Assembly: GCA_964556705.1 (NCBI GenBank)
Contig: CAZKXX010000086.1
Coordinates: 1 to 15,919 of the forward strand
From: CAZKXX01 sp964556705
Lineage (GTDB): Bacteria; Acidobacteriota; Terriglobia; UBA7540
Reading direction: 5' to 3'
Length of the DNA stretch: 15,919 bases
The first letter of the stretch is position 1; each line of letters starts with the position of its first letter. Shown in pieces: positions 1 to 5,816 of the stretch. The position numbers and the translations under genes were made by a program. The notes under the pieces were generated by a model. That model saw only the letters and a list, made by a program, of their open reading frames with translations, searched no databases and was not told where the DNA came from.

Positions 1-60
1 GAGAGCCACGTCCACGACGTCATCATCACCAAGGAAGCGCCGAACTACCGGCTGGAGTAG
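1..60 (+). CDS. 3' end of an unidentified plus-strand gene (partial)
   Basis: Frame 1 is open from the window edge for 19 codons and ends with TAG at 58-60. The visible C-terminus reads ESHVHDVIITKEAPNYRLE. Eighteen of the 19 codons end in G or C, as in the confirmed genes here, which supports real coding. The gene would converge with the DUF2147 gene. Too little is visible to name a family or function. A chance open frame of this length is possible, so confidence is modest. Confidence 0.45.
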   Translation, partial: ESHVHDVIITKEAPNYRLE

Positions 61-63
61 CGG

Positions 64-83
64 TCCGCGCGGCCGCGCGCGGA
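64..83. other. GC-only hairpin in convergent gap
   Basis: An 8-base arm (64-71, TCCGCGCG) pairs perfectly with 76-83 (CGCGCGGA) around a 4-base loop. It lies 3 bases after the stop of the plus-strand partial gene. Neither strand has a T-run next to it, so it is not a canonical intrinsic terminator. It could be a terminator-like or 3'-end stabilising stem. Confidence 0.4.
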
Positions 84-111
84 ATCGTCGGGCGATTGCC
101 GCTCGGCCTGA

Positions 112-136
112 GTCCTTCGAGAACGGGCTGAAGGAC
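112..136. other. Second hairpin in convergent gap
   Basis: GTCCTTC (112-118) and GAAGGAC (130-136) form a perfect 7-bp stem with an 11-base loop. It sits about 30 bases downstream of the stop of the minus-strand DUF2147 gene. No T-run follows on either strand. It may be a weak bidirectional 3'-end structure for the two converging genes. Confidence 0.35.
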
Positions 137-165
137 GCGGCGAGGAAAGACACGTTCGATGATCT

Positions 166-636
166 TCACTCTTCGGCCCGCGTCCACGTTTCGGACCTTC
201 CGAAAAGCGGAATGAGCACGTAGCCGCGAAGGACCAGCTTGTTCTCTCCCTCGAGCTTTGCCCTTCCCTTGTACTCCTTGCCGCTTTTCGGATCGTACAG
301 CTTTCCCACGTTCCACTCCGATCCGCCCCGATACCGGACTTCGCGCATGATCTCGATTCCCCGGACCGGACGGTCCCGCAAGCTCTTGTCGGGATTATTC
401 GTGTCGAGGATGACCTCTCCCGTTTCCTCCTCTTTCTGAATCCACAGGATTTTCCCGCAGAAGGAATCCTGGCAGCGGTAGATGCGGACCCTGGCTTCCC
501 GTCCGGGAGTGTACCAGTCGCCGAGAATCGCACCTTCCGGCGTTTCGGCCCGAGCGGCGCGCGAAAGCAGAAACAGGCCCACGATCGAAAAAGCCAGCAG
601 CAGGCGGCGAGGCGGGAAAAGGAAGCGGCAAGGCAT
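166..636 (-). CDS. Secreted DUF2147-family protein
   Basis: The 156-residue product begins with a signal peptide: basic start (RR at 10-11), hydrophobic core about 12-24, and a probable cleavage site after ARA at 30. Residues 37-153 match the DUF2147 pattern as I know it: a GDWYTPG start, the paired cysteines C55 and C60 in YRCQDSFCGKI, the NNPD motif near 81-84, YDPKSGK near 114-120, and the closing LFGRSETWTR. The family is found in exported proteins of Gram-negative bacteria and its molecular role is unknown. The two cysteines could form a disulfide outside the cytoplasm (inference). The ATG at 636 has GGAG nine bases upstream. A likely terminator separates it from the ribosomal operon, so it is probably transcribed on its own, although I see no convincing promoter in 637-717. 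Confidence 0.85.
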   Translation of the reverse strand: MPCRFLFPPRRLLLAFSIVGLFLLSRAARAETPEGAILGDWYTPGREARVRIYRCQDSFCGKILWIQKEEETGEVILDTNNPDKSLRDRPVRGIEIMREVRYRGGSEWNVGKLYDPKSGKEYKGRAKLEGENKLVLRGYVLIPLFGRSETWTRAEE

Positions 637-717
637 GATTCAAGGCTCCGGCTTTCTCCGCGATGCAGGGAATCACCGGCTTGCCCGCGCAAGGTTGCCG
701 CAGCGGGCGGGCGCGCC

Positions 718-762
718 GAAAACAAGAATCCCGGCCGCGACAGAAACGCGTCTGGGCCGGGA
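718..762 (-). terminator. Probable intrinsic terminator of the ribosomal operon
   Basis: On the minus strand an 8-base arm TCCCGGCC (762-755) pairs perfectly with GGCCGGGA (736-729). A nested CAGA/TCTG stem (754-751 with 744-741) lies inside the loop. The stem is followed at once by TTCTTGTTTTC (728-718), which has eight T in the first ten bases. It lies about 45 bases past the rplQ stop and before the DUF2147 gene. This is the only hairpin in the window followed by a T-rich tract. Confidence 0.6.
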
Positions 763-786
763 AGGAATGGGAATGCTTTGAGTCGC

Positions 787-804
787 GCGCCCGGTTTCGG
801 GCGC
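787..804 (-). other. Hairpin directly after the rplQ stop codon
   Basis: GCGCCCG and CGGGCGC form a perfect 7-bp stem around a 4-base AAAC loop (minus strand), two bases after the rplQ TAG. No T-run follows, so it is unlikely to terminate by itself. Together with the T-tailed hairpin at 718-762 it could protect the 3' end of the long operon transcript (inference). Confidence 0.5.
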
Positions 805-806
805 AA

Positions 807-1313
807 CTATTTCTTTTCTTCGCCCTCTTCCGGCGGAAGTTGTTTTTCCTGCTCGCGCTGGGCCTCTTCGGCGGCCTTGCGCCGGGTCTCGGCCTTGCGC
901 GCGCGCGCTTCCGCGAGTTTCTCGAGCACCTGCGTGCCCACCAGCTCGAGCACGGCCGTATCCGCCCCGTCGCCCTTGCGCCAGCCCGTGCGCACGATGC
1001 GCGTGTAGCCGCCCGGGCGCTTCTCGTAGCGCTTGGCGACGTCCTCGAAGAGTTTGGAGACGGGCGAAACCCACTTGCCGTCCACACGCTTCGCACCCGG
1101 CTGCAGGTAGGAGGCGGCCAGGCGGCGCGCATTGGCGTCGCCGCGCTTGCCGAGCGTGATCATGCGCTCGGCCACCACGCGCGCGGCCTTCGCCTTGGGC
1201 ACGGTGGTCTCGATACGCTCGTCGAGAATGAGCGAGGTCACCAGGTTGCGCAGCAGCGCGCGCCGGTGTGACGTGTTGCGGCTCAGCTTTCGTCCAAAAT
1301 TGCGATGACGCAT
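807..1313 (-). CDS. rplQ: Large-subunit ribosomal protein L17 (bL17)
   Basis: The 168-residue protein opens with MRHRNFGRKLSRNTSHRRAL, the L17 signature, and carries the conserved GGYTRIVRTGWRKGD segment at 101-115. L17 sits near the peptide exit tunnel of the 50S subunit. The core ends near residue 131. The remaining 37 residues form a charged, helix-prone tail rich in Ala, Arg, Glu and Lys that is absent from the roughly 120-residue forms in many bacteria. The ATG at 1313 has GGGGA seven bases upstream, and the gene starts 15 bases after rpoA. It is the last gene of the alpha cluster, as in most bacteria, and a hairpin plus a likely terminator follow. Confidence 0.97.
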   Translation of the reverse strand: MRHRNFGRKLSRNTSHRRALLRNLVTSLILDERIETTVPKAKAARVVAERMITLGKRGDANARRLAASYLQPGAKRVDGKWVSPVSKLFEDVAKRYEKRPGGYTRIVRTGWRKGDGADTAVLELVGTQVLEKLAEARARKAETRRKAAEEAQREQEKQLPPEEGEEKK

Positions 1314-1328
1314 CGTTCGGTCCCCGGA

Positions 1329-2336
1329 TCAGACTTGCGGGTGCGGCGCTTCCTGCTGCGCGTGGATGGGATTGCCCTTCTCGTCGAACTTCATTCCCAG
1401 GCCCAGTCCCATCGCCGCAAGGATCTCCTTGATTTCGTTCAGCGACTTGCGCCCGAAGTTTTTCGTCTTGAGCATTTCCTGCTCGGACCGCTGCACCAGC
1501 TCGCGGATCGTCGTGATGTTGGCGTTCTTCAGGCAGTTGTAGGAGCGCACCGAAAGCTCGAGCTCTTCCACCGAGCGGTCGAGGTTTTCGTTGCGGTAGA
1601 GGGGCGCGCGTTCCGCCGAGATTTCCTCGACTTCCGCCTCCTCTTCGAAGTTGATGAAGATGTTCATGTGGTCTTTGAGGAGTTTCGCCGCCAGTCCGAC
1701 CGCGTCCTGCGGAGAGATGGCGCCATTCGTCCAGACGTCGAGCGTGAGCTTGTCGTAGTCGGTCATCTGCCCCAGGCGCGCCGCCTCGACCGTATAGTTG
1801 ACCTTGCGGATGGGCGAGTGAACGGAATCCACGGGGATATAACCGATGGGCAAGTCCTCGTCGAAGTTCTTTTCGGCGGAAACATACCCGCGGCCTGTCT
1901 TGACGCGCATTTCGATCGAAAGCGATCCACCCTCGCTCACCGTCGCCAGGTACACATCCTTGTCGAGAATCTCCACGTCCGCGTCTTCCTGAATCATCCG
2001 TGAAGTGACTTCACCCGGCTGGTCCACGCGCAGCGTGAGCGTCTTCGGGCCTTCGACGCTCATCTTGAGCGGAATCTGCTTGAGGTTGAGGATGATGTCG
2101 GTTGCGTCCTCGACCACTCCGGGAATCGAGGAAAATTCGTGCAGCACACCTTCGATGCGCACGGCGGTGATGGCCGCGCCTTCAATCGAGGAGAGCAGGA
2201 CGCGGCGCAGCGCGTTGCCGAGCGTGGTCCCGAACCCGCGCTCGAACGGCTGAGCGTGAAACTGGCCGTACTTGTCGGTCAGCGTATCCAGATTGCAGGC
2301 CAGGCGCTTCGGTTTCTGAAACCCTTTCCACAGCAT
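1329..2336 (-). CDS. rpoA: RNA polymerase alpha subunit
   Basis: The 335-residue protein has both alpha domains. The N-terminal dimerisation and assembly domain (about 1-232) includes QPFERGFGTTLGNALRRVLL at 29-48. An acidic linker (about 231-250) follows. The C-terminal domain (about 252-316) contains LSVRSYNCLK at 261-270, where R264 matches the E. coli UP-element contact R265, and KNFGRKSLNEIKEIL. The protein nucleates polymerase assembly and its C-terminal domain contacts promoter DNA and activators. A short tail rich in Gln, Pro and His ends it. The ATG at 2336 follows GGGAGG at 2347-2352 with a 10-base spacing. A stable hairpin touches the upstream edge of that Shine-Dalgarno site, which could tune alpha synthesis relative to S4. 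Confidence 0.98.
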   Translation of the reverse strand: MLWKGFQKPKRLACNLDTLTDKYGQFHAQPFERGFGTTLGNALRRVLLSSIEGAAITAVRIEGVLHEFSSIPGVVEDATDIILNLKQIPLKMSVEGPKTLTLRVDQPGEVTSRMIQEDADVEILDKDVYLATVSEGGSLSIEMRVKTGRGYVSAEKNFDEDLPIGYIPVDSVHSPIRKVNYTVEAARLGQMTDYDKLTLDVWTNGAISPQDAVGLAAKLLKDHMNIFINFEEEAEVEEISAERAPLYRNENLDRSVEELELSVRSYNCLKNANITTIRELVQRSEQEMLKTKNFGRKSLNEIKEILAAMGLGLGMKFDEKGNPIHAQQEAPHPQV

Positions 2337-2352
2337 GTTCGTTCATCCTCCC

Positions 2353-2374
2353 GGAAGCCCGCCACGGGGCTTCC
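2353..2374 (-). promoter_or_regulatory. Hairpin abutting the rpoA ribosome-binding site
   Basis: GGAAGCCC and GGGCTTCC form a perfect 8-bp stem with a 6-base loop in the 51-base rpsD-rpoA spacer. Its 3' base (2353 on the minus strand) is directly followed by the rpoA GGGAGG at 2352-2347. No T-run is present. A stem at this position could control ribosome access or mark an RNA processing site. The regulatory role is inference. Confidence 0.5.
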
Positions 2375-2387
2375 TCGACCCTTGCGG

Positions 2388-3017
2388 TTACTTCGAATAA
2401 AGCTCGACGATCATCTGCTCCTGAATCGGGAACCCGACATCTTCGCGCTTGGGCAGCGAAAGGACTCGTCCCTTCAGCGCCGCGCGGTCGAATTCGAGCC
2501 AGGAAGGAACGCCGCGCCCGCCGGAAAGGTCCAGCGCGCGCTGCAGCGATTCCATTTTCCGACTGCGCTCGCGCACGGAGATTTCCTCGCCGGGCTTCAC
2601 CTGGTACGACGGGATATTCACCTTGCGCCCGCCGACCTCGATGTGTCCGTGGCGGACGAGCTGGCGCGCTTCGGCGCGCGAGGTGGCCAGGCCCAGCCGG
2701 TAGACCGTGTTGTCGAGCCGCCGCTCCAGCATCATCAGCAGCGTTTCGCCGGTGATGCCCTTCTTCGTCGCGGCCTTCTCGAAATAGGAACGGAACTGGT
2801 CCTCGAGAATGCCGTACAGGCGGCGCACCTTCTGCTTCTCGCGAAGCTGCAGGCCGTAGCCAAGCAGCTTCGGCCGGCGCGCCTTGCCGTGCTGGCCGGG
2901 AGCGAAATTGCGCTTCTCAATCGCGCACTTGTCCGTCAGGCAGCGCTGGCCTTTCAAAAACAGTTTGACACCCTCGCGCCGACAGAGCCTGCAAACCGCG
3001 TCACGATACCTTGCCAA
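2388..3017 (-). CDS. rpsD: Small-subunit ribosomal protein S4 (uS4), zinc-binding form
   Basis: The 209-residue protein is full length for S4, which binds 16S rRNA early in 30S assembly. Cysteines at 9, 12, 26 and 31 form the C-X2-C-X13-C-X4-C zinc site of the cysteine-bearing S4 type, with the same spacing as in Thermus. The S4 RNA-binding domain lies around residues 95-160, with RRLDNTVYRLGLATSRAEAR. The start is TTG at 3017. No in-frame ATG lies near it, and GGGGAGG sits five bases upstream at 3023-3029. In E. coli and Bacillus, S4 represses its own operon. No known S4 leader element was recognised here, but the adjacent spacers contain stems. Confidence 0.97.
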   Translation of the reverse strand: MARYRDAVCRLCRREGVKLFLKGQRCLTDKCAIEKRNFAPGQHGKARRPKLLGYGLQLREKQKVRRLYGILEDQFRSYFEKAATKKGITGETLLMMLERRLDNTVYRLGLATSRAEARQLVRHGHIEVGGRKVNIPSYQVKPGEEISVRERSRKMESLQRALDLSGGRGVPSWLEFDRAALKGRVLSLPKREDVGFPIQEQMIVELYSK

Positions 3018-3022
3018 AACAA

Positions 3023-3029
3023 CCTCCCC
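3023..3029 (-). promoter_or_regulatory. Ribosome-binding site deciding the rpsD TTG start
   Basis: GGGGAGG lies five bases before TTG at 3017. This near-perfect Shine-Dalgarno site fixes the non-ATG start that yields the expected S4 N-terminus MARYRDAVC. Confidence 0.8.
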
Positions 3030-3047
3030 GTCGCAAAACGAAGCTTA

Positions 3048-3068
3048 AAATTCCCAATTCCCGAATTT
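3048..3068 (-). repeat. AT-rich triple repeat and stem between rpsK and rpsD
   Basis: The minus strand holds GGAAATTC, GGGAATT and GGGAATT in a row (about 3070-3048), a near-tandem unit of 7-8 bases. AAATTC and GAATTT at the ends can pair as a 6-bp stem with a 9-base loop. It is an AT-rich island in a GC-rich operon, in the 62-base spacer before rpsD. Function unknown. Confidence 0.4.
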
Positions 3069-3079
3069 CCGCGGCCCGT

Positions 3080-3487
3080 TCACACCCGGCGGCGTTTGGG
3101 CGGCCGGCAGCCGTTGTGCGGGATCGGTGTGACATCCTTGATGGACCGCACTTCGATGCCCGCCGTGGCCAGGGCGCGGATCGCCGACTCGCGGCCCGAC
3201 CCCGGCCCGCGCACCCGCACGTGCACCGACCGCACGCCGTAGTCGCGCGCCTGGTTCGCTGCCCGCAGCGACGCCTGCTGAGCCGCAAAGGGCGTGCCCT
3301 TCCGCGAGCCCTTGAAGCCCAGCGAGCCCGCGCTCGCCCAGCAGAGGACGCGCCCGTCGGGATCGCTGATGGAGATCAGCGTGTTGTTGAACGTCGCCTG
3401 AATGTGCACCACGCCCTGCGGGACGACGCGCTTCTCCTTCTTCTTGAACGCCTTCTTCTTTCCCGTCTTTGTCGCCGCTTTCGCCAT
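3080..3487 (-). CDS. rpsK: Small-subunit ribosomal protein S11 (uS11)
   Basis: The 135-residue protein begins with a lysine-rich arm (about 1-20), then the S11 core with GVVHIQATFNNTLISISD (25-42), and ends with the family hallmark PHNGCRPPKRRRV at 123-135. S11 lines the platform of the 30S subunit near the mRNA exit and contacts S7. The ATG at 3487 is preceded by AGGA ten bases upstream and a closer GAGAGG. It lies between rpsM and rpsD as in the classical alpha operon. Length and motifs are ordinary for the family. Confidence 0.98.
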   Translation of the reverse strand: MAKAATKTGKKKAFKKKEKRVVPQGVVHIQATFNNTLISISDPDGRVLCWASAGSLGFKGSRKGTPFAAQQASLRAANQARDYGVRSVHVRVRGPGSGRESAIRALATAGIEVRSIKDVTPIPHNGCRPPKRRRV

Positions 3488-3526
3488 ATCCTCTCAGTCC
3501 TGCCTCGGATTGTGCTCCGCGAAAAA

Positions 3527-3913
3527 CTACGTCTTCGCCGTCGCGCGTTTCTTGTTGGCAATCGCTCCGCGCCGCGGCCCTTTGCGTGTCCGGGCGTTGG
3601 TGTGCGTCCGCTGGCCGCGCACCGGAAGGTTGCGCCGGTGGCGCAGCCCCCGGTAAGAACCGATTTCGATGAGCCGCTTGATGTTCATGGCGGTCTCTTT
3701 GCGAAGGTCTCCTTCCACCGCCCCTTCTTCTTCGATGATCTGCCGGATCTTGTTCGTCTCGTCGTCGTTCAGATCCTTGACGTGCTTGCCCGGGTCCACG
3801 CCCGCGCGGGCGAGGATCGACATGGCGCGCGCCCGGCCGATCCCGTAAATATAAGTCAGGCCGATTTCCACGCGCTTCGTTCGCGGCAAATCCACTCCGG
3901 CGATTCGTGCCAT
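3527..3913 (-). CDS. rpsM: Small-subunit ribosomal protein S13 (uS13)
   Basis: From the ATG at 3913 the product has 128 residues and starts MARIAGVDLPRTKRVEIGL, the usual S13 N-terminus. The frame stays open 21 codons further upstream to 3976, but GGAGG six bases before 3913 and the family alignment favour the inner start. GLRHRRNLPVRGQRT at 89-103 is the conserved C-terminal rRNA-binding segment, followed by a basic tail that reaches toward P-site tRNA. S13 is in the 30S head and forms an intersubunit bridge. The gene opens the alpha part of the run after rpmJ. The hairpin at 3948-3965 would lie within the leader. Confidence 0.97.
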   Translation of the reverse strand: MARIAGVDLPRTKRVEIGLTYIYGIGRARAMSILARAGVDPGKHVKDLNDDETNKIRQIIEEEGAVEGDLRKETAMNIKRLIEIGSYRGLRHRRNLPVRGQRTHTNARTRKGPRRGAIANKKRATAKT

Positions 3914-3947
3914 TGCATGCCTCCAACTTCTCTTCTTCTGCCCGCCG

Positions 3948-3965
3948 GCGCGGCGACGGCCGCGC
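3948..3965 (-). other. Hairpin in the rpmJ-rpsM spacer
   Basis: GCGCGGC and GCCGCGC form a perfect 7-bp stem around a 4-base loop in the 63-base spacer upstream of rpsM. There is no T-run. In E. coli the rpsM leader is where S4 represses the alpha operon. Whether this stem has a similar role cannot be judged from sequence alone. Confidence 0.45.
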
Positions 3966-3976
3966 GGCGATTTCAC

Positions 3977-4090
3977 TCAGCCCTGGCGCTGCTTGTGCTT
4001 GGGATTTTCACAAATCACCAGCACCACGCCCCGCCGCTTGATGATCTTGCACTTCGCGCAAATCTTTTTGACCGACGAGCGAACCTTCAT
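3977..4090 (-). CDS. rpmJ: Large-subunit ribosomal protein L36 (bL36), zinc form
   Basis: A 37-codon gene translates to MKVRSSVKKICAKCKIIKRR followed by GVVLVICENPKHKQRQG, an essentially textbook L36. C11, C14, C27 and H32 are the zinc ligands of the cysteine-bearing form. L36 binds 23S rRNA in the 50S subunit late in assembly. The ATG at 4090 has GAAGGGAAG just upstream. It lies between infA and rpsM, the standard position. Confidence 0.97.
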   Translation of the reverse strand: MKVRSSVKKICAKCKIIKRRGVVLVICENPKHKQRQG

Positions 4091-4127
4091 CTTCCCTTCT
4101 CCGTCCCCCGGACTCAGGCGCGCGGGG

Positions 4128-4346
4128 TTACTTGTACCGGTAAACGATTCTTCCGCGCGTCAGGTCGTACGGCGAAAGCTCCACGGCCACGCGGTCGCCG
4201 GGGAGAATGCGGATGAAATTCTTTCGCATCTTTCCCGAGACGTGGGCCAGCACGCGGTGCTTGTTCTCGAGCTCCACGCGGAACATCGCGTTCGGCAGCG
4301 GCTCGATCACCGTTCCGATCACCTCAATCGCGTCTTCTTTACCCAT
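4128..4346 (-). CDS. infA: Translation initiation factor IF-1
   Basis: The 72-residue protein is a single S1-type OB-fold domain and matches IF-1 along its whole length, including VLAHVSGKMRKNFIRILPGD and the ending RGRIVYRYK. IF-1 occupies the A site of the 30S subunit during initiation and helps IF-2 and IF-3 select the start codon. The ATG at 4346 has only a weak Shine-Dalgarno match (AAGG about 15 bases upstream). A hairpin after the map stop lies in its leader. Its place between map and rpmJ is typical. Confidence 0.97.
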   Translation of the reverse strand: MGKEDAIEVIGTVIEPLPNAMFRVELENKHRVLAHVSGKMRKNFIRILPGDRVAVELSPYDLTRGRIVYRYK

Positions 4347-4366
4347 ACGTTCGTCGAGCGGCCTTT

Positions 4367-4383
4367 CCCCGCCGCCCGCGGGG
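4367..4383 (-). other. Hairpin in the map-infA spacer
   Basis: CCCCGC and GCGGGG pair over 6 bp with a 5-base loop, a few bases after the map stop codon. There is no T-run on either side. It is short and GC-only, so chance is plausible. It is listed because similar stems recur in other spacers of the operon. Confidence 0.3.
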
Positions 4384-4388
4384 CCGGC

Positions 4389-5135
4389 CTAAAGCCGGGT
4401 CAGGACGTCCGGACCGTTCTTCGTGACGGCAACCATATGCTCGAAGTGCGCCGAGTAGGCGCCGTCGGCCGTCACCGCCGTCCAGTGGTCATCAAGCACG
4501 CGCAGCGCCGAGCCTCCGGCGTTCACCATAGGCTCGATGGCCAGCACCATGCCTTCCCGCAGCACGGGCCCGTGGCCGGCCTGGCCGTAGTTCGGAACTT
4601 GCGGCTCCTCGTGCAGGTCGCGACCGATCCCGTGTCCCACGTATTCCCGCACCACCGAGTAACCGTTCTTCTCGACAAACTGCTGGATCGTCCACGACAC
4701 GTCGCCGAGCCGGTTGCCGGCCCGCACGCGGTCAATGGCCGTTTCCAGGGCTTCCTCGGTCACTTTCAGCAGCCGCTTCGTCGCCTCGGAGATCTCTCCG
4801 ATCGGGATGGTGATCGCCGAATCGCCGACGTACCCGTCCAGAATCACGCCGAGGTCCACGCTGACGATATCGCCGTCTTCGAGGGGCCGGCGGTTCGGGA
4901 TGCCGTGCACGATCTGATCGTTCACCGAGGTGCACAGCACGCAAGGATAACCGCGGTATCCCTTGAACGCCGCTTTCGCTCCCGCCTTCGCCACGCGGCG
5001 CGCGGCGTATTCCTCCAGGTCGAGCGTCGTCACGCCGGGCTTGGCCAGCTCGCGCAGTTCGCCGAGTATCTCCCTCACCAGCCGCCCGGCGCGGCGCAGT
5101 TTCTCGATCTCGGCCGCGGACTTGCAGATAATCAT
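4389..5135 (-). CDS. map: Methionine aminopeptidase, type I
   Basis: The 248-residue enzyme removes the initiator methionine from nascent proteins. The five metal-ligand positions of E. coli Map are present at D94, D105, H168, E201 and E232, and the substrate histidine at H77 (HGIP). The motifs VDLG, GDSA, GHGIG and EPMV surround them. It has no N-terminal zinc-finger extension, so it is the short type Ia. The ATG at 5135 overlaps the adk stop by four bases (ATGA). The frame stays open upstream through adk, but MIICKSAAEIEKLRRAG is the usual N-terminus. It is cytosolic and ribosome-associated in action. Confidence 0.97.
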   Translation of the reverse strand: MIICKSAAEIEKLRRAGRLVREILGELRELAKPGVTTLDLEEYAARRVAKAGAKAAFKGYRGYPCVLCTSVNDQIVHGIPNRRPLEDGDIVSVDLGVILDGYVGDSAITIPIGEISEATKRLLKVTEEALETAIDRVRAGNRLGDVSWTIQQFVEKNGYSVVREYVGHGIGRDLHEEPQVPNYGQAGHGPVLREGMVLAIEPMVNAGGSALRVLDDHWTAVTADGAYSAHFEHMVAVTKNGPDVLTRL

Positions 5136-5788
5136 GCCGCCTTCAGATACCGGCACAGCTCGTCGGCGATGACCGCCGGGTCGCGGTCGCCGTCCACATC
5201 GTGCAGCAGCCCCTTGGCCCGGTAGTAGTCGATCAGCGGGCTGGTCTGGTTTTCGTAGGCAACCAGGCGCTGCCGGATCGTCGCCTCGTTGTCGTCGGCG
5301 CGATGGACGAGCTTCCCGCCGTCCTTGTCGCACACACCCTCCTGTTTGGGAGGGCTGTAATACACATTGTAAATCGCTCCGCAGACAGAGCAAGTGCGCC
5401 GTCCGGTGAGGCGCTTCATCAGAACGTCCTGGTCCACGCGGATGTTCACGACCAGCGGCTTGCCGCGCCCCTTCTGGTCGAGCATGCGGTCCACAAACTC
5501 GGCCTGAGGGATCGTACGGGGAAACCCGTCGAGAATGAATCCCGTCCGGCAATCGGGTTCCTGAATCCGCTCCTCGACAATGCCGCAAACGACCTCGTCC
5601 GGGACGAGCTGGCCCGCTTCCATCTTCACCTTCGCCGCCCTTCCTAGCGGCGTCTGTTTCTTCACGGCGTCCCGCAGGATGTCGCCGGTGGAAATCTGCG
5701 GAATGCCGAACTGCTGAGCCACTTCCCTGGCCTGCGTTCCCTTGCCTGCTCCCGGGGCTCCCAGAAAAATCAGCGCCTGTGCCTTCAT
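5132..5788 (-). CDS. adk: Adenylate kinase with zinc LID
   Basis: The 218-residue enzyme interconverts ATP plus AMP and two ADP in the cytosol. The P-loop GAPGAGKGT is at 10-18 and DGFPRT at 87-92. The LID domain is the long form and carries C133, C136, C153 and D156, the Cys3-Asp zinc site known from Bacillus-type kinases, rather than the H-bonded LID of E. coli. The ATG at 5788 follows GAGGGGG by a short gap, 28 bases after secY. Its stop overlaps the start of map (ATGA). The secY-adk-map order is common outside the Gammaproteobacteria. Confidence 0.97.
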   Translation of the reverse strand: MKAQALIFLGAPGAGKGTQAREVAQQFGIPQISTGDILRDAVKKQTPLGRAAKVKMEAGQLVPDEVVCGIVEERIQEPDCRTGFILDGFPRTIPQAEFVDRMLDQKGRGKPLVVNIRVDQDVLMKRLTGRRTCSVCGAIYNVYYSPPKQEGVCDKDGGKLVHRADDNEATIRQRLVAYENQTSPLIDYYRAKGLLHDVDGDRDPAVIADELCRYLKAA

Positions 5789-5816
5789 CGCCCCCTCGCA
5801 CTGGCTCGGGTCGGCG

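Noticed and set aside
637..717. Possible promoter for the DUF2147 gene (TTGCGC or TTGTTT as a -35 box)
   Set aside because: No -10-like hexamer at suitable spacing was found, so no promoter is claimed.
2139..4216. Two overlapping plus-strand frames of 367 and 401 codons opposite rpsD, rpsK and rpsM
   Set aside because: Antisense to well-supported genes with no conserved motif. Long open mirror frames are expected at this GC content.
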